Origin: Pseudoalteromonas amylolytica | Lineage (GTDB): Bacteria > Pseudomonadota > Gammaproteobacteria > Enterobacterales > Alteromonadaceae | Length of the DNA: 64,000 nucleotides | Direction of reading: 5' to 3' | NCBI RefSeq assembly: GCF_001854605.1 | Contig: NZ_MKJU01000028.1 | Location: forward strand, 63,727-127,726 | Shown here: piece by piece, positions 36,962-45,686 of the stretch | Layout of the letters: every line of letters starts with the position of its first letter | How positions within the stretch are numbered: the stretch's first letter is position 1 | Program-made: the position numbers and the translations under genes | Notes under the pieces: model-generated | What the model was told of the DNA's origin: nothing | The model's database searches: none | Seen by the model: only the letters and a program-made list of their open reading frames with translations

Positions 36962-38116
36962 ATGGCAACCCCGACTTTTTTAGATATGTATCAACAGCTC
37001 ATCGCCAATCCATCAGTCAGCGCATTGGACGAGTCCCTTAATATGAGCAACCGCCCTGTAATAGAGCTGCTAGCTGGTTGGTGTGAAGCCCTTGGCTTTA
37101 CGGTAGAGATCACCGAGCTGAAAAGTGCGCCCGGTAAATTCAACTTACTCGCTAAGCGCGGTACAGGCGAAGGAGGCTTAATGCTGGCAGGCCATACTGA
37201 TACCGTGCCGTTTGATGATAGTCGCTGGAACTTTGACCCATTTCAGTTAAAGCAACATGACAATCGACTTTACGGGTTAGGCTCAATCGATATGAAAGGT
37301 TTTTTTGCATTTGTGTTAGATGCCATCAAAACACTTGATGAGCAAGGTGTGAAACAAACAGAGCCATTATTAATCTTAGCCACTGCTGACGAAGAAACCA
37401 CGATGGCTGGTGCACAACAAATCGCTAAACATCCCGATTTAAAGCCCGCGCGTTGTATCATAGGTGAGCCGACAGATATGACCCCGGTATACACCCACAA
37501 GGGCCATATGAGTAGTGCTATTCGTATTCTTGGCCGCTCGGGCCATAGCTCCGATCCTGAGCGCGGTTTAAATGCAATTGAAGTCATGCATATGGTAATT
37601 GCAAAATTATTGCAGCTAAAAGAACAATTAAAGAATAAATATTCACTTTCGGATTTTGCTATTCCGTATCCGACATTGAATCTGGGACACATCCATGGCG
37701 GCGACAACGCCAATCGTATTTGTGGCTGCTGTGAGTTACATATTGATTTGCGCCCTCTGCCTGGGCTGAGCATCAAAGAGCTACAAATGTTACTGCTGGA
37801 AGCTGTGGCGCCTGTTAATGCGCAATACCCCAACAGCGTTGAAGTTATTGACCTGCACGACCCGATCCCAGCGTTTAGTGGCAGCACCGACAGTGCCTTG
37901 GTAAAATTGGCAGAGCAAGTATCAAATACACAAGCTGTGGCCGTTAACTACTGTACCGAAGCGCCATTTATTCAACAGCTAGGGTGTGAAACCATCGTCA
38001 TGGGACCAGGTTGCATAGAGCAAGCACACCAACCCGATGAATTCCTCGCGATGGAAAAAGTAGCGCCAGCACAACAAAAGATCAGTCATTTGATAAATGC
38101 TCTGTGTTTTAGTTAA
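36962..38116 (+). CDS. argE: Acetylornithine deacetylase
   Basis: Zinc-dependent M20-family hydrolase that releases ornithine from N-acetylornithine, the linear version of the pathway. The protein is 384 residues from ATG 36962; the TTG at 36938 is a weaker choice. Metal and catalytic motifs seen are LAGHTDTVPFDDSRW, GSIDMKGFFAF and ATADEETTMAGAQQ (catalytic and metal Glu pair). The final metal His is seen late in IEQAHQPDEFL. It is divergent from argC. An ArgE-type deacetylase fits with the acetyltransferase domain of argHA, which is needed because no acetyl recycling (ArgJ) is seen. Confidence 0.95.
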   Translation: MATPTFLDMYQQLIANPSVSALDESLNMSNRPVIELLAGWCEALGFTVEITELKSAPGKFNLLAKRGTGEGGLMLAGHTDTVPFDDSRWNFDPFQLKQHDNRLYGLGSIDMKGFFAFVLDAIKTLDEQGVKQTEPLLILATADEETTMAGAQQIAKHPDLKPARCIIGEPTDMTPVYTHKGHMSSAIRILGRSGHSSDPERGLNAIEVMHMVIAKLLQLKEQLKNKYSLSDFAIPYPTLNLGHIHGGDNANRICGCCELHIDLRPLPGLSIKELQMLLLEAVAPVNAQYPNSVEVIDLHDPIPAFSGSTDSALVKLAEQVSNTQAVAVNYCTEAPFIQQLGCETIVMGPGCIEQAHQPDEFLAMEKVAPAQQKISHLINALCFS

Positions 38117-38176
38117 CACTTCAAGTAAGCTCATAGGTTGATGTAAACTCGCAACAAAACTAAGTAGCCAGGTACA

Positions 38177-39220
38177 ATGACAGCAAAAAAGTGGACCTTA
38201 AAAAGCATTGCCGCACAACTGGGTGTATCAAACGCAACCGTATCAAACGCGTTCAATCGGCCCGATCAGTTGTCCAAACAAAAAAGGGAAGAGATCTTAT
38301 CAGCATGTCATGAACTTGGTTATTTTGGTCCTAATCAGGCGGCGCGCTCTTTAAGAAAAGGTACATTTAATATCGTCGCGCTCGTGCTACCCGATAGTGT
38401 GGAATATATGGTGTCAGATCCAGTCGCCAGTAGCTTTATGCGTGGCGTGGCTAAAGAGCTGGAACCCCAAGGTATCAATTTATTGCTTTTCTCTGGCGGT
38501 GCGGACAATGTCAACAACATCGTAGATTTTGTTGATGGCTTTATATGTTACGGCAGACCGCGAAACGCCAAGCTTATTGACCACCTTGAAGCGCTTAATA
38601 AAGAAGTGGTTGCTGTCGATTTTGAACTCAAAGGCCAAGCTAGCGTCAATATCGACAACTATCAGGCTGCCTATGAGGTGTCTAAACAAGCACTTGCTGC
38701 CTTCCATGACGCTGCCACGCAAGCAAACGTTGCTATTTTGGGGCTGCGATTATTAGATACAGATTTAATCTGTCGCGTGTATGACCACCATCTACCAAAA
38801 CTCAATACCTCGATTGCTCACCAACGCTTAGCTGGATTCAGACAAGCGTTACAAGAGTCACATATCGCTTTATCTGATGATAAAACTTGGAATATCCCAG
38901 AAAGTAGCGAGCGATGGGCGCGCATCGCAGCCAAAGAGGCGCTCAACGTACAACCACGCCCTAATGTATTGCTGTGTATGAGTGATTTGATAGCTCTAGC
39001 TGCGGCAAGAGAGGCACTTGAGCAAGGTATCAAAGTGCCCGAAGAGTTAAAAATAGTTGGCTTTGATGGGATTGACGAAGCGCAGTTATTCAACCCAGCT
39101 ATCACCACGATTCATCAAAACAGCGAAGCCAAAGGGCAACGCGCCGCTGAGCTTTTTATGAGTAAACAAAAACAGCAATTAATTTTGCCGTTTGAATTAA
39201 AGGTCGGCCAATCCACCTAA
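38177..39220 (+). CDS. scrR: LacI-family regulator, probable sucrose repressor
   Basis: A 347-residue LacI/GalR repressor. The N-terminal helix-turn-helix is KSIAAQLGVSNATVSNAFNRP (about 5-25, landmarks LGVSNATVS and RPDQLS). A hinge with NQAARSLRKGTF follows, then a periplasmic-binding-protein-like effector domain. Its position next to sucrose phosphorylase and the two shared palindromes at 40745 and 42208 point to control of the sucrose genes. No copy of the palindrome precedes its own start, so autoregulation is not evident. Naming scrR is inference by context. Confidence 0.82.
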   Translation: MTAKKWTLKSIAAQLGVSNATVSNAFNRPDQLSKQKREEILSACHELGYFGPNQAARSLRKGTFNIVALVLPDSVEYMVSDPVASSFMRGVAKELEPQGINLLLFSGGADNVNNIVDFVDGFICYGRPRNAKLIDHLEALNKEVVAVDFELKGQASVNIDNYQAAYEVSKQALAAFHDAATQANVAILGLRLLDTDLICRVYDHHLPKLNTSIAHQRLAGFRQALQESHIALSDDKTWNIPESSERWARIAAKEALNVQPRPNVLLCMSDLIALAAAREALEQGIKVPEELKIVGFDGIDEAQLFNPAITTIHQNSEAKGQRAAELFMSKQKQQLILPFELKVGQST

Positions 39221-39246
39221 CTATTCTACACTTGCTGATTACACAA

Positions 39247-40716
39247 TTAGTTGAGTAAGTCAGCCAGGTCAATCGTCTGTGCTTGGTGTGTATCACCTGT
39301 GGTAAGCAAAGCTACGCGCTTGGATAAATCAACCTCTAAACTGGCGAAGTCATCTATGTTCTGCCACTTCATAGTCAGGCTACTCTGAGCCCCTTGCACT
39401 GAGAACTCACCGTTAAACGCCGCGCTGCTATTACGCAATTTGATAAGCTTACACAGTCCTTTCACAACTGGTTTGCCTAGGTGTTTATGTACTTGTTCTA
39501 AAGATAAATAGCTACGGTTAATATCTCTGCCAACTTGAGTTTGTTCCAGTAGGGTCATGTCGTTATTGAGTGCTAGCAAACCACCATAATAAACTTGCGG
39601 CACACCGGGCGAAAAGAACTGGATCGCGCGGGCAGTTAAATATGCTAAATCGTCTCTACCCAGTGCATCGTAATACGTACAATTGACTTGATAAAGATCC
39701 ACATTGCTCGCTGCGGACCCTGTAGCTTTTAAGCTCTCTCCATGACTATTTGCATGAATGGTTTGCACTAAGCTATCCACTTCGCTGGCATTTAACAAGC
39801 CTGGTTTACCCCCTTCGGGACCCGCATCTACAATGCCAATGCCGTCATGCGTATCAAGCACTGTTAAACAGTTACGCGGCGAAATATTTAACCACGACAC
39901 CAATGCATCGACATTTTGATTAAACAAGGTGTGTAAAATTAGTGGTGGCAGCGCAAAGTCGTATACCCTATCTACTTTTTTCGCTATCGCTATTTGAGTT
40001 TGATAGTGACTGTGGATCTCTGCAATAGTCTCCATCCCTAATGCGTGCGCTTGTTCCGCCAGCTGTTTAATAAATACAAACGTTTCATCCGTCATAAAAC
40101 AGCTTGTCCCGGCACGCTTTATGGCAAAGCCAGCGGCATCAAGACGAATAATCTTTACGCCACTTTTTGCAAACAAGTTGAGCACATCATCTAAATAACT
40201 TTTACCTGAATCGGTCTCTACATTAATATCGATTTGATTATCAGTAAAAGTGGTCCAAAAGTTTACCACCTCCCCCGTTGCCAACTTTTTAGGCGAAAAG
40301 CAGCTTGTTGGTCTAGGCCTAAAGATCATGTCAGCTTGGGCGGGTGTTATCCCATTTGGAAACACATCTGTTTCTTTTAAAAACATCGACCAATAAGACG
40401 AGTGACGACCATTTTGCAATACATCTTGAAATTCATTCGACTGACCCGACACATGATTGACGATTAAATCCGCCATCACCTCGTAGCTTTGTCCAATTTC
40501 AGACAGAGTCTGCCAAGTCCCCAAGCGGCTATCAACCTGCGTATGGTCAATCGGATCGAACCCCGCATCACTGCCATCAATCGGATAGTAAAATGGCAAG
40601 ATATGTACACCTGAAAACAACCCACAAAACGATTCATCAAGTAGTTGCTTTAATTGTGTTAAGCCATTTCCTGTCAGGCGATCGGCATAGGTGATCAATT
40701 GCACTTGGTTTTTCAT
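39247..40716 (-). CDS. scrP: Sucrose phosphorylase (GH13_18)
   Basis: Phosphorolysis of sucrose to alpha-glucose-1-phosphate and fructose in the cytoplasm. The protein is 489 residues from ATG 40716; a TTG at 40728 is less likely. The (beta/alpha)8 barrel shows the nucleophile segment KIIRLDAAGFAIKRAG, the acid/base Glu in TIAEIHSHY, and LTVLDTHDGIGIVDAGPEGG near 300. The start LITYADRLTGNGLTQLKQLL is typical of sucrose phosphorylases. Related glucosylglycerate or sucrose-6-phosphate phosphorylases cannot be fully excluded, but the adjacent fructokinase supports sucrose. Confidence 0.88.
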   Translation of the reverse strand: MKNQVQLITYADRLTGNGLTQLKQLLDESFCGLFSGVHILPFYYPIDGSDAGFDPIDHTQVDSRLGTWQTLSEIGQSYEVMADLIVNHVSGQSNEFQDVLQNGRHSSYWSMFLKETDVFPNGITPAQADMIFRPRPTSCFSPKKLATGEVVNFWTTFTDNQIDINVETDSGKSYLDDVLNLFAKSGVKIIRLDAAGFAIKRAGTSCFMTDETFVFIKQLAEQAHALGMETIAEIHSHYQTQIAIAKKVDRVYDFALPPLILHTLFNQNVDALVSWLNISPRNCLTVLDTHDGIGIVDAGPEGGKPGLLNASEVDSLVQTIHANSHGESLKATGSAASNVDLYQVNCTYYDALGRDDLAYLTARAIQFFSPGVPQVYYGGLLALNNDMTLLEQTQVGRDINRSYLSLEQVHKHLGKPVVKGLCKLIKLRNSSAAFNGEFSVQGAQSSLTMKWQNIDDFASLEVDLSKRVALLTTGDTHQAQTIDLADLLN

Positions 40717-40743
40717 AGTTTCGCTCAATATTCTAAAGTTGAT

Positions 40744-40759
40744 TCTTAATCGATTAAGA
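40744..40759. promoter_or_regulatory. ScrR operator 1 (scrP/scrT intergenic)
   Basis: A perfect 16-base palindrome TCTTAATCGATTAAGA lies 28 bases upstream of the scrP start and 120 upstream of scrT. It shares the 14-base core CTTAATCGATTAAG with the site before the TonB-dependent receptor. The central CG fits LacI-family operators. Confidence 0.75.
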
Positions 40760-40879
40760 TATATCTTTATTCAACACCTAACTATATTCAAGCATTATTT
40801 AAAATTAAATTGGCTGACACCCCCGATACACGCACTAGACTTACTATAAATCAGCCAGTTAACCGTTGAGGCAACTACT

Positions 40880-42076
40880 ATGACAACCAACAACCTAACA
40901 ACGCTTCGCTGGCTCACGTATATGATGTTCTTTATGTTTGCGATGACATCGGATGCTGTGGGCGTGATCATTCCAGAGTTAATCGGCCAGTATAATCTAA
41001 GCATGACGCAGGCCAGTGCATTTCATTACGCCCCCATGATCTGGATAGCGATAAGTGGTTTATGCTTAGGCTTTTTGGCAGATAAGATTGGCCACAAGGC
41101 CACTATCTTAATTGGCTTCACCTTGTTTGCTTTAGCGTGTTTTACCTTTGCTATAAGCAACAACTTTATCATTTTCGTGCTGTTGTTGAGCCTCATCGGT
41201 ATTGCGATTGGCCTATTTAAAACCGCAGCATTGGCACTGCTTGGAGACTTAAGCCCTAGCAATCATGTGCATACCAAAACAATGAATACGGTCGAAGGCT
41301 TTTTTGCCATCGGTGCGATTGTCGGCCCCGCCTTAGTCAGCTACATGATAACCGCAGGCGTTAGCTGGGTTTATCTTTATGTTTTAGCAGGTGTGTTGTG
41401 TATTTTGCTGAGCTTAGCAACGCTTAAGGTGCGATTTGTCGCCAAACCAAAGGCTATATCAGATCAACCTCCAAGCCTAAAACAAACGCTATTAATGTGC
41501 AAAGATTTACACGCATTGGGCTTTTCAGCCGCGATCGCGCTATATGTCGCAACAGAGGTCGCTATCTATGTTTGGATGCCGACTTTATTAAAGACGTATC
41601 AAGGTGAATGGACCTTGCTGGCCACCTATGCGTTAACTATTTTCTTTGTTTTACGCGCAGTCGGCCGCTTTATGGCAACTTGGCTATTGAATATATTTAG
41701 CTGGCAAGTGGTTATGTTGGTGCTCAGCATTGCCATCTTCTTGTGTTATCTCGCTACCTATTTATTTGGTGTAAACGCTGCGGTTGTCAGCCTGCCACTG
41801 AGTGGGTTGTTTATGTCGATGATCTATCCCACCTTGAATTCCAAAGGCATATCTTGTTTTGCAAAACATCAGCATGGCTCTGTCGCGGGCGTGATCTTAT
41901 TTTTTACCGCGCTGTCGGCGGCGCTTGCTCCGCTATTAATGGGGGTAGTCAGCGACTACTTTGGCCATATTCAGTACGGCTTTGCGCTTGCCACTCTATT
42001 TGCCGCTTTGCTGATGCTCGCTATGCTTTATAACTGGTGGCGAAACCCCGCACAACTTCGTCTCGCTACGGTTTAA
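40880..42076 (+). CDS. scrT: MFS sugar permease, probable sucrose transporter
   Basis: A 398-residue major-facilitator protein with twelve predicted helices. The loop 2-3 motif LGFLADKIGHKATILIGF (GxxxDxxGxR/K-type) is at about 68-85, and the first helix is WLTYMMFFMFAMTSDAVGVII. The C-terminal half shows AGVILFFTALSAALAPLLMGVVSDYFG. It is divergent from scrP and lies just upstream of the outer-membrane receptor, so sucrose import across the inner membrane is the natural role. Assignment is from context, not from a substrate motif. Ribosome site GAGG. Confidence 0.8.
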   Translation: MTTNNLTTLRWLTYMMFFMFAMTSDAVGVIIPELIGQYNLSMTQASAFHYAPMIWIAISGLCLGFLADKIGHKATILIGFTLFALACFTFAISNNFIIFVLLLSLIGIAIGLFKTAALALLGDLSPSNHVHTKTMNTVEGFFAIGAIVGPALVSYMITAGVSWVYLYVLAGVLCILLSLATLKVRFVAKPKAISDQPPSLKQTLLMCKDLHALGFSAAIALYVATEVAIYVWMPTLLKTYQGEWTLLATYALTIFFVLRAVGRFMATWLLNIFSWQVVMLVLSIAIFLCYLATYLFGVNAAVVSLPLSGLFMSMIYPTLNSKGISCFAKHQHGSVAGVILFFTALSAALAPLLMGVVSDYFGHIQYGFALATLFAALLMLAMLYNWWRNPAQLRLATV

Positions 42077-42085
42077 GCCTGCCAC

Positions 42086-42130
42086 AAAAGTGTTCAGCAG
42101 TGCACCAGTGTTGAACACTTTTTTATTTTT
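42086..42130 (+). terminator. Terminator after scrT
   Basis: An 11-base stem, AAAAGTGTTCA (42086-42096) and TGAACACTTTT (42112-42122), is followed by a U-rich run (TTTTATTTTT). It separates scrT from the receptor promoter. Confidence 0.88.
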
Positions 42131-42202
42131 AATAACAGTTAGTTAAATCATTACGCACAATTATCGAGCAGATTTTCATTGCAAAACAGTCAATTTTTGC
42201 TA

Positions 42203-42226
42203 ACTTACTTAATCGATTAAGTAAGT
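42203..42226. promoter_or_regulatory. ScrR operator 2 (upstream of scrO)
   Basis: A perfect 24-base palindrome with central TTAATCGATTAA is symmetric over all 24 bases (42203-42226). It lies about 52 bases before the receptor ATG at 42278. The core CTTAATCGATTAAG is identical to operator 1. Confidence 0.8.
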
Positions 42227-42277
42227 AACTCCACTATCGTGGTGCCATACTCTAAATAGACAACAATGAGGCACATT

Positions 42278-44674
42278 ATGAGAAGAAAAAACCCAACTTG
42301 GTTTGCGCTAAGTGTAATCACGCTGGCTATCAGTGCAAATGCGTGGGCACAAGAACAAGCCCCAAATAGCACCAAGCAAAAGAATGAACTAGAAAAAATA
42401 ATCGTAACTGGGGTGCCACAAAAACGTACCGTCATGGCCTCAAGTGTTTCTGTAAGCAGTATCTCTGGCGAACAAATCAATGTATCAACGCCTAGAACCA
42501 CGGCAGAGGCGTTCAGGATCCTTCCTGGTGTGCGCTCTGAATCAACAGGTGGTGAGGGCAACGCCAACATCGCCGTTCGGGGATTACCTGTGGCCTCAGG
42601 TGGCGCTAAGTTTTTACAACTGCAAGAAGATGGTCTGCCTATTTTACAATTTGGCGATATCGCTTTTGGTAATGCAGACATTTTCATGCGCCTCGATAAC
42701 ACCATACAAACGGTGGAGTCTATTCGTGGCGGTTCAGCCTCAACCGCAGCAAGTAATGCACCGGGCGGTATTATCAACTTTATCTCTAAAACCGGAGAAA
42801 GTGAGTCAGGCAGTATCGCAACCACTTTCGGTTTAGATTATGACGAGTTTAGAACCGACTTTGAGTTTGGTAGCTACCTGTCTGATTCGGTGCGCTTTCA
42901 TATTGGTGGCTTTGTACGCCAAGGTGAGGGGGTAAGAAATACGGGTTACACAGGCAATAAAGGTGGGCAAATCAAAGCCAATCTGACAAAAGAATTTGAT
43001 AACGGTTATGTTCGAGTCTATTTCAAACATTTAGATGACAAAAGCACCGGCTACCTACCTATGCCCATGCGTGCTAACGGCGACTCTTTAAGTGGCTTTG
43101 ACGCTCTCGAAGATACACCACATTCCGCCTATTTTATCAATACACAAGGCTTAGGCGCGAACAATGAAATTCGCCAAGGCGATATGCGCGACGGTATGCA
43201 TCCACAAGTTAACAGTCTAGGTGTAGAGGCCAGCTTTGATTTGAGCAATAACTGGCAGGTCGAAAATCGCTTTCGGGTTTCCAGCGTCAAAGGCACATTT
43301 AACGCACCATTTCCTGCTGAAATCGGCGATGCACAAGATATTGCAACGAGTATCGCAGGTGAGAATGCTAGCTTAAAATATGCCAATGGCCCGCAAGCAA
43401 CAATGGCAGTAAATGACGAAAACATCATGCGAATTCATACGTTTGATGTACAAATGCGAGATTTTGGCTCGCTCGTCAATGATATTAAGTTAACCAAAAC
43501 CTTACAGGATGACACGACCATCACATTAGGTTTTTACGCGTCTGAACAAACCATAGCCATGTCGTGGCTATGGAACTCGTATTTAATGGAATTAAAAGGT
43601 GATAATGCCGCCTTGATTGATGTGTTTGCAGAGGATGGTACATCCTACTCAGACAACGGTTTGTACGCTTATGGCACGCCTGCTTGGGGTAACTGCTGCC
43701 AGCGTAATTATGATACCGACTATTCAACCCGTGCGCCTTATCTCGCTGTGTCTAGTCAATTTGGTGATATCACTGTTGATGCCAGTGTACGTTATGACTG
43801 GGGTGACGCAACGGGCACTTACGCGGGGGCTGTGGTATCCGAGCGAGATGTTAACGGCGATGGCGTTATCTCAAAACCCGAGGAACAAGTAGCGGGCATT
43901 GACCTGGCAAACCCAGATATTGTGAATTATGACTGGAATTACACCAGCTATTCCATCGGTGCGAACTATCAGATCAACAACAGCCAAGCGGCTTTTGCCC
44001 GTATCAGTGAAGGGGCACGCGCCAATGCGGATCGCCTGCTCTTTGGTAAGGTGGCCCCTGATGGCAGTGTGGCAAAAGAAGATGCCATTGATGAAGTCAC
44101 ACAGGTTGAGCTGGGCTTTAAACAGCGCTTTGACAATGGCAGCCTATTTGCCACAGCCTTTTATGCGCAAACCGAAGAACAAAACTTTGAGGCCACCAGC
44201 CAGCGGTTTTTTGACCGTCAATACGAGGCACAAGGGATTGAATTAGAGGGGATCTATTTTGTTGGCTCATTTGATTTTAGAGGCAATTTAACATGGACCG
44301 ATGCCGAGATAGCCAAAGATGCCTTGTCTCCTGAGGTGGTAGGCCATACACCACGCCGTCAGGCCGATTTTATTTACTCTCTTATGGGACGTTACAATAT
44401 GGAACAGGGCGCGGTAGGCGTCAGTTTAATCGGCACGAGTGATGCGTATGCGCAAGACAATAACGACTTAAAGCTTGATGGTTACACACAAGTCAATGCC
44501 TTTGCCAGCTATGATGTAACGCAGAACCTTTCTATTTCTTTGAATGTTAACAATCTATTCAATGCGGTGGGTATTACCGAAGCGGAAGAAGGCAGCATAC
44601 CAAGTAACAACATCATTCGTGCGCGCAGTATTAATGGCCGAACCACGTCGTTTACACTTAAATATCAATTTTAG
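42278..44674 (+). CDS. scrO: TonB-dependent receptor, probable sucrose uptake
   Basis: An outer-membrane active transporter of 798 residues from ATG 42278, which has GAGG 6 bases upstream; the ATG at 42266 has no ribosome site. Signal peptide FALSVITLAISANAWA is followed by a TonB-box-like KIIVTGV. The plug has TAEAFRILPGVRSESTGGEG and NIAVRGLPV, and the barrel ends RTTSFTLKYQF. In Alteromonadales and Shewanella a receptor of this type (ScrO/Omp-scr) is part of the sucrose regulon. It is co-transcribed with fructokinase 10 bases downstream. The internal antisense open frame at 42217-42825 is spurious. Confidence 0.88.
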   Translation: MRRKNPTWFALSVITLAISANAWAQEQAPNSTKQKNELEKIIVTGVPQKRTVMASSVSVSSISGEQINVSTPRTTAEAFRILPGVRSESTGGEGNANIAVRGLPVASGGAKFLQLQEDGLPILQFGDIAFGNADIFMRLDNTIQTVESIRGGSASTAASNAPGGIINFISKTGESESGSIATTFGLDYDEFRTDFEFGSYLSDSVRFHIGGFVRQGEGVRNTGYTGNKGGQIKANLTKEFDNGYVRVYFKHLDDKSTGYLPMPMRANGDSLSGFDALEDTPHSAYFINTQGLGANNEIRQGDMRDGMHPQVNSLGVEASFDLSNNWQVENRFRVSSVKGTFNAPFPAEIGDAQDIATSIAGENASLKYANGPQATMAVNDENIMRIHTFDVQMRDFGSLVNDIKLTKTLQDDTTITLGFYASEQTIAMSWLWNSYLMELKGDNAALIDVFAEDGTSYSDNGLYAYGTPAWGNCCQRNYDTDYSTRAPYLAVSSQFGDITVDASVRYDWGDATGTYAGAVVSERDVNGDGVISKPEEQVAGIDLANPDIVNYDWNYTSYSIGANYQINNSQAAFARISEGARANADRLLFGKVAPDGSVAKEDAIDEVTQVELGFKQRFDNGSLFATAFYAQTEEQNFEATSQRFFDRQYEAQGIELEGIYFVGSFDFRGNLTWTDAEIAKDALSPEVVGHTPRRQADFIYSLMGRYNMEQGAVGVSLIGTSDAYAQDNNDLKLDGYTQVNAFASYDVTQNLSISLNVNNLFNAVGITEAEEGSIPSNNIIRARSINGRTTSFTLKYQF

Positions 44675-44684
44675 CGAGATGAAT

Positions 44685-45635
44685 ATGTCCCAATGTACTG
44701 CGATAAAGTTAACCTGCTTTGGCGAAGCACTAATAGACTTGCTCCCGGGTCAGCACGGGGCGTTTCTACCCATTGTAGGGGGAGCCCCTGCCAACGCTGC
44801 TGTCGGTTTTGCTAAACTTGGCGGTACGGCCGAGTTTTTAGGCGGCTTGGCAACCGATGGGTTTGCGCAACAGATCCGCAGTACATTGGATTCATATGGT
44901 GTGTCCACAATGCACTGTCCAACGATAGCTCAAACGAATACTGCGCTTGCTGTCGTCACCCTTGACGAGAATAACGAGCGTCAATTTAGCTTTTATCGCA
45001 ATCAAACAGCTGATCTGATGGTTAACGCAGCTGACTTTGCGCCGTTTCAATGGCCTGAGGCTGGCGTATTTCATTTTTGCTCCAACACACTGACCACCAG
45101 CGACATTCGCCAAACTCATATGGCTTTGCTTGAACAAGCCTTTAGGCATCATCAGCTTATTAGCTTTGATGTGAATCTTCGCTTGGCTCTGTGGCCCGAT
45201 GTATCCCAGCTCAGCGCCAATATTGAGGCGTGTTTTAAGTACAGCGACATACTAAAGTTTAGCCTTGAAGAGCTAGAGTGCCTATGCCAAACGGCGAATA
45301 CGACCACACAACAATATTGCCACTGGCTGTTTGCATTGGGCGTTAAACTGATACTTATCTCTAACGGCCAACACCCTGTACAGTTGCTCACCAAAAAACA
45401 GCAGATTGAAATTGCCACGCCCACGGTTCAAGTAACGGATACCACAGGGGCTGGAGACAGCCTGATCAGTGGCTTTTTGTTTTATTTAGCAAAGCTAAAT
45501 GTTCACAAAACAAATCTTGTGGATGACATTGATAAGCTAGAGCAAGCGGCTAAATTTGCCGTTAAATGTGGCGCGCATACCTGTACACAGCTTGGCGTCA
45601 TGCAGGCTTTGCCGACACTTGAGCATGTCAGTTGA
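44685..45635 (+). CDS. scrK: Fructokinase (PfkB/ribokinase family)
   Basis: Phosphorylates fructose released by sucrose phosphorylase. The protein is 316 residues from ATG 44685 (GCGAG six bases upstream; ATG 44679 would be too close). PfkB signature 1 is VGGAPANAAVGFAKLGG at about 26-42. PfkB signature 2, with catalytic Asp and anion hole, is DTTGAGDSLISGFLF near 255-269. FSFYRNQTADLMV is typical of fructokinases. It closes the pathway: receptor, permease, phosphorylase and kinase, giving fructose-6-phosphate and glucose-1-phosphate. A larger frame starting at 44544 is an overlap artefact with the receptor gene. Confidence 0.9.
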   Translation: MSQCTAIKLTCFGEALIDLLPGQHGAFLPIVGGAPANAAVGFAKLGGTAEFLGGLATDGFAQQIRSTLDSYGVSTMHCPTIAQTNTALAVVTLDENNERQFSFYRNQTADLMVNAADFAPFQWPEAGVFHFCSNTLTTSDIRQTHMALLEQAFRHHQLISFDVNLRLALWPDVSQLSANIEACFKYSDILKFSLEELECLCQTANTTTQQYCHWLFALGVKLILISNGQHPVQLLTKKQQIEIATPTVQVTDTTGAGDSLISGFLFYLAKLNVHKTNLVDDIDKLEQAAKFAVKCGAHTCTQLGVMQALPTLEHVS

Positions 45636-45651
45636 TATTTCAAAGTACATT

Positions 45652-45680
45652 AAAAAAGCTGGCAACCTGCCAGCTTTTTA
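45652..45680. terminator. Bidirectional terminator scrK / metalloprotease
   Basis: The stem GCTGGCA (45658-45664) and TGCCAGC (45668-45674) is extended by A and T tracts on each side, with a 3-base loop. It sits between scrK and the converging protease gene. Confidence 0.85.
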
Positions 45681-45686
45681 TCCGTC

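Noticed and set aside
37270..37887. A 205-codon open frame on the minus strand
   Set aside because: Fully antisense to argE, whose metal-binding motifs are intact; the translation shows no domain.
42217..42825. A 202-codon open frame on the minus strand
   Set aside because: It is antisense to the well-supported TonB-dependent receptor gene and spans its promoter and the operator; no family is recognisable.
44544..44684. A longer fructokinase reading frame starting inside the receptor gene
   Set aside because: The 45 extra codons overlap the receptor's C-terminal barrel strands; the ATG at 44685 has a GCGAG site and gives the standard fructokinase length.
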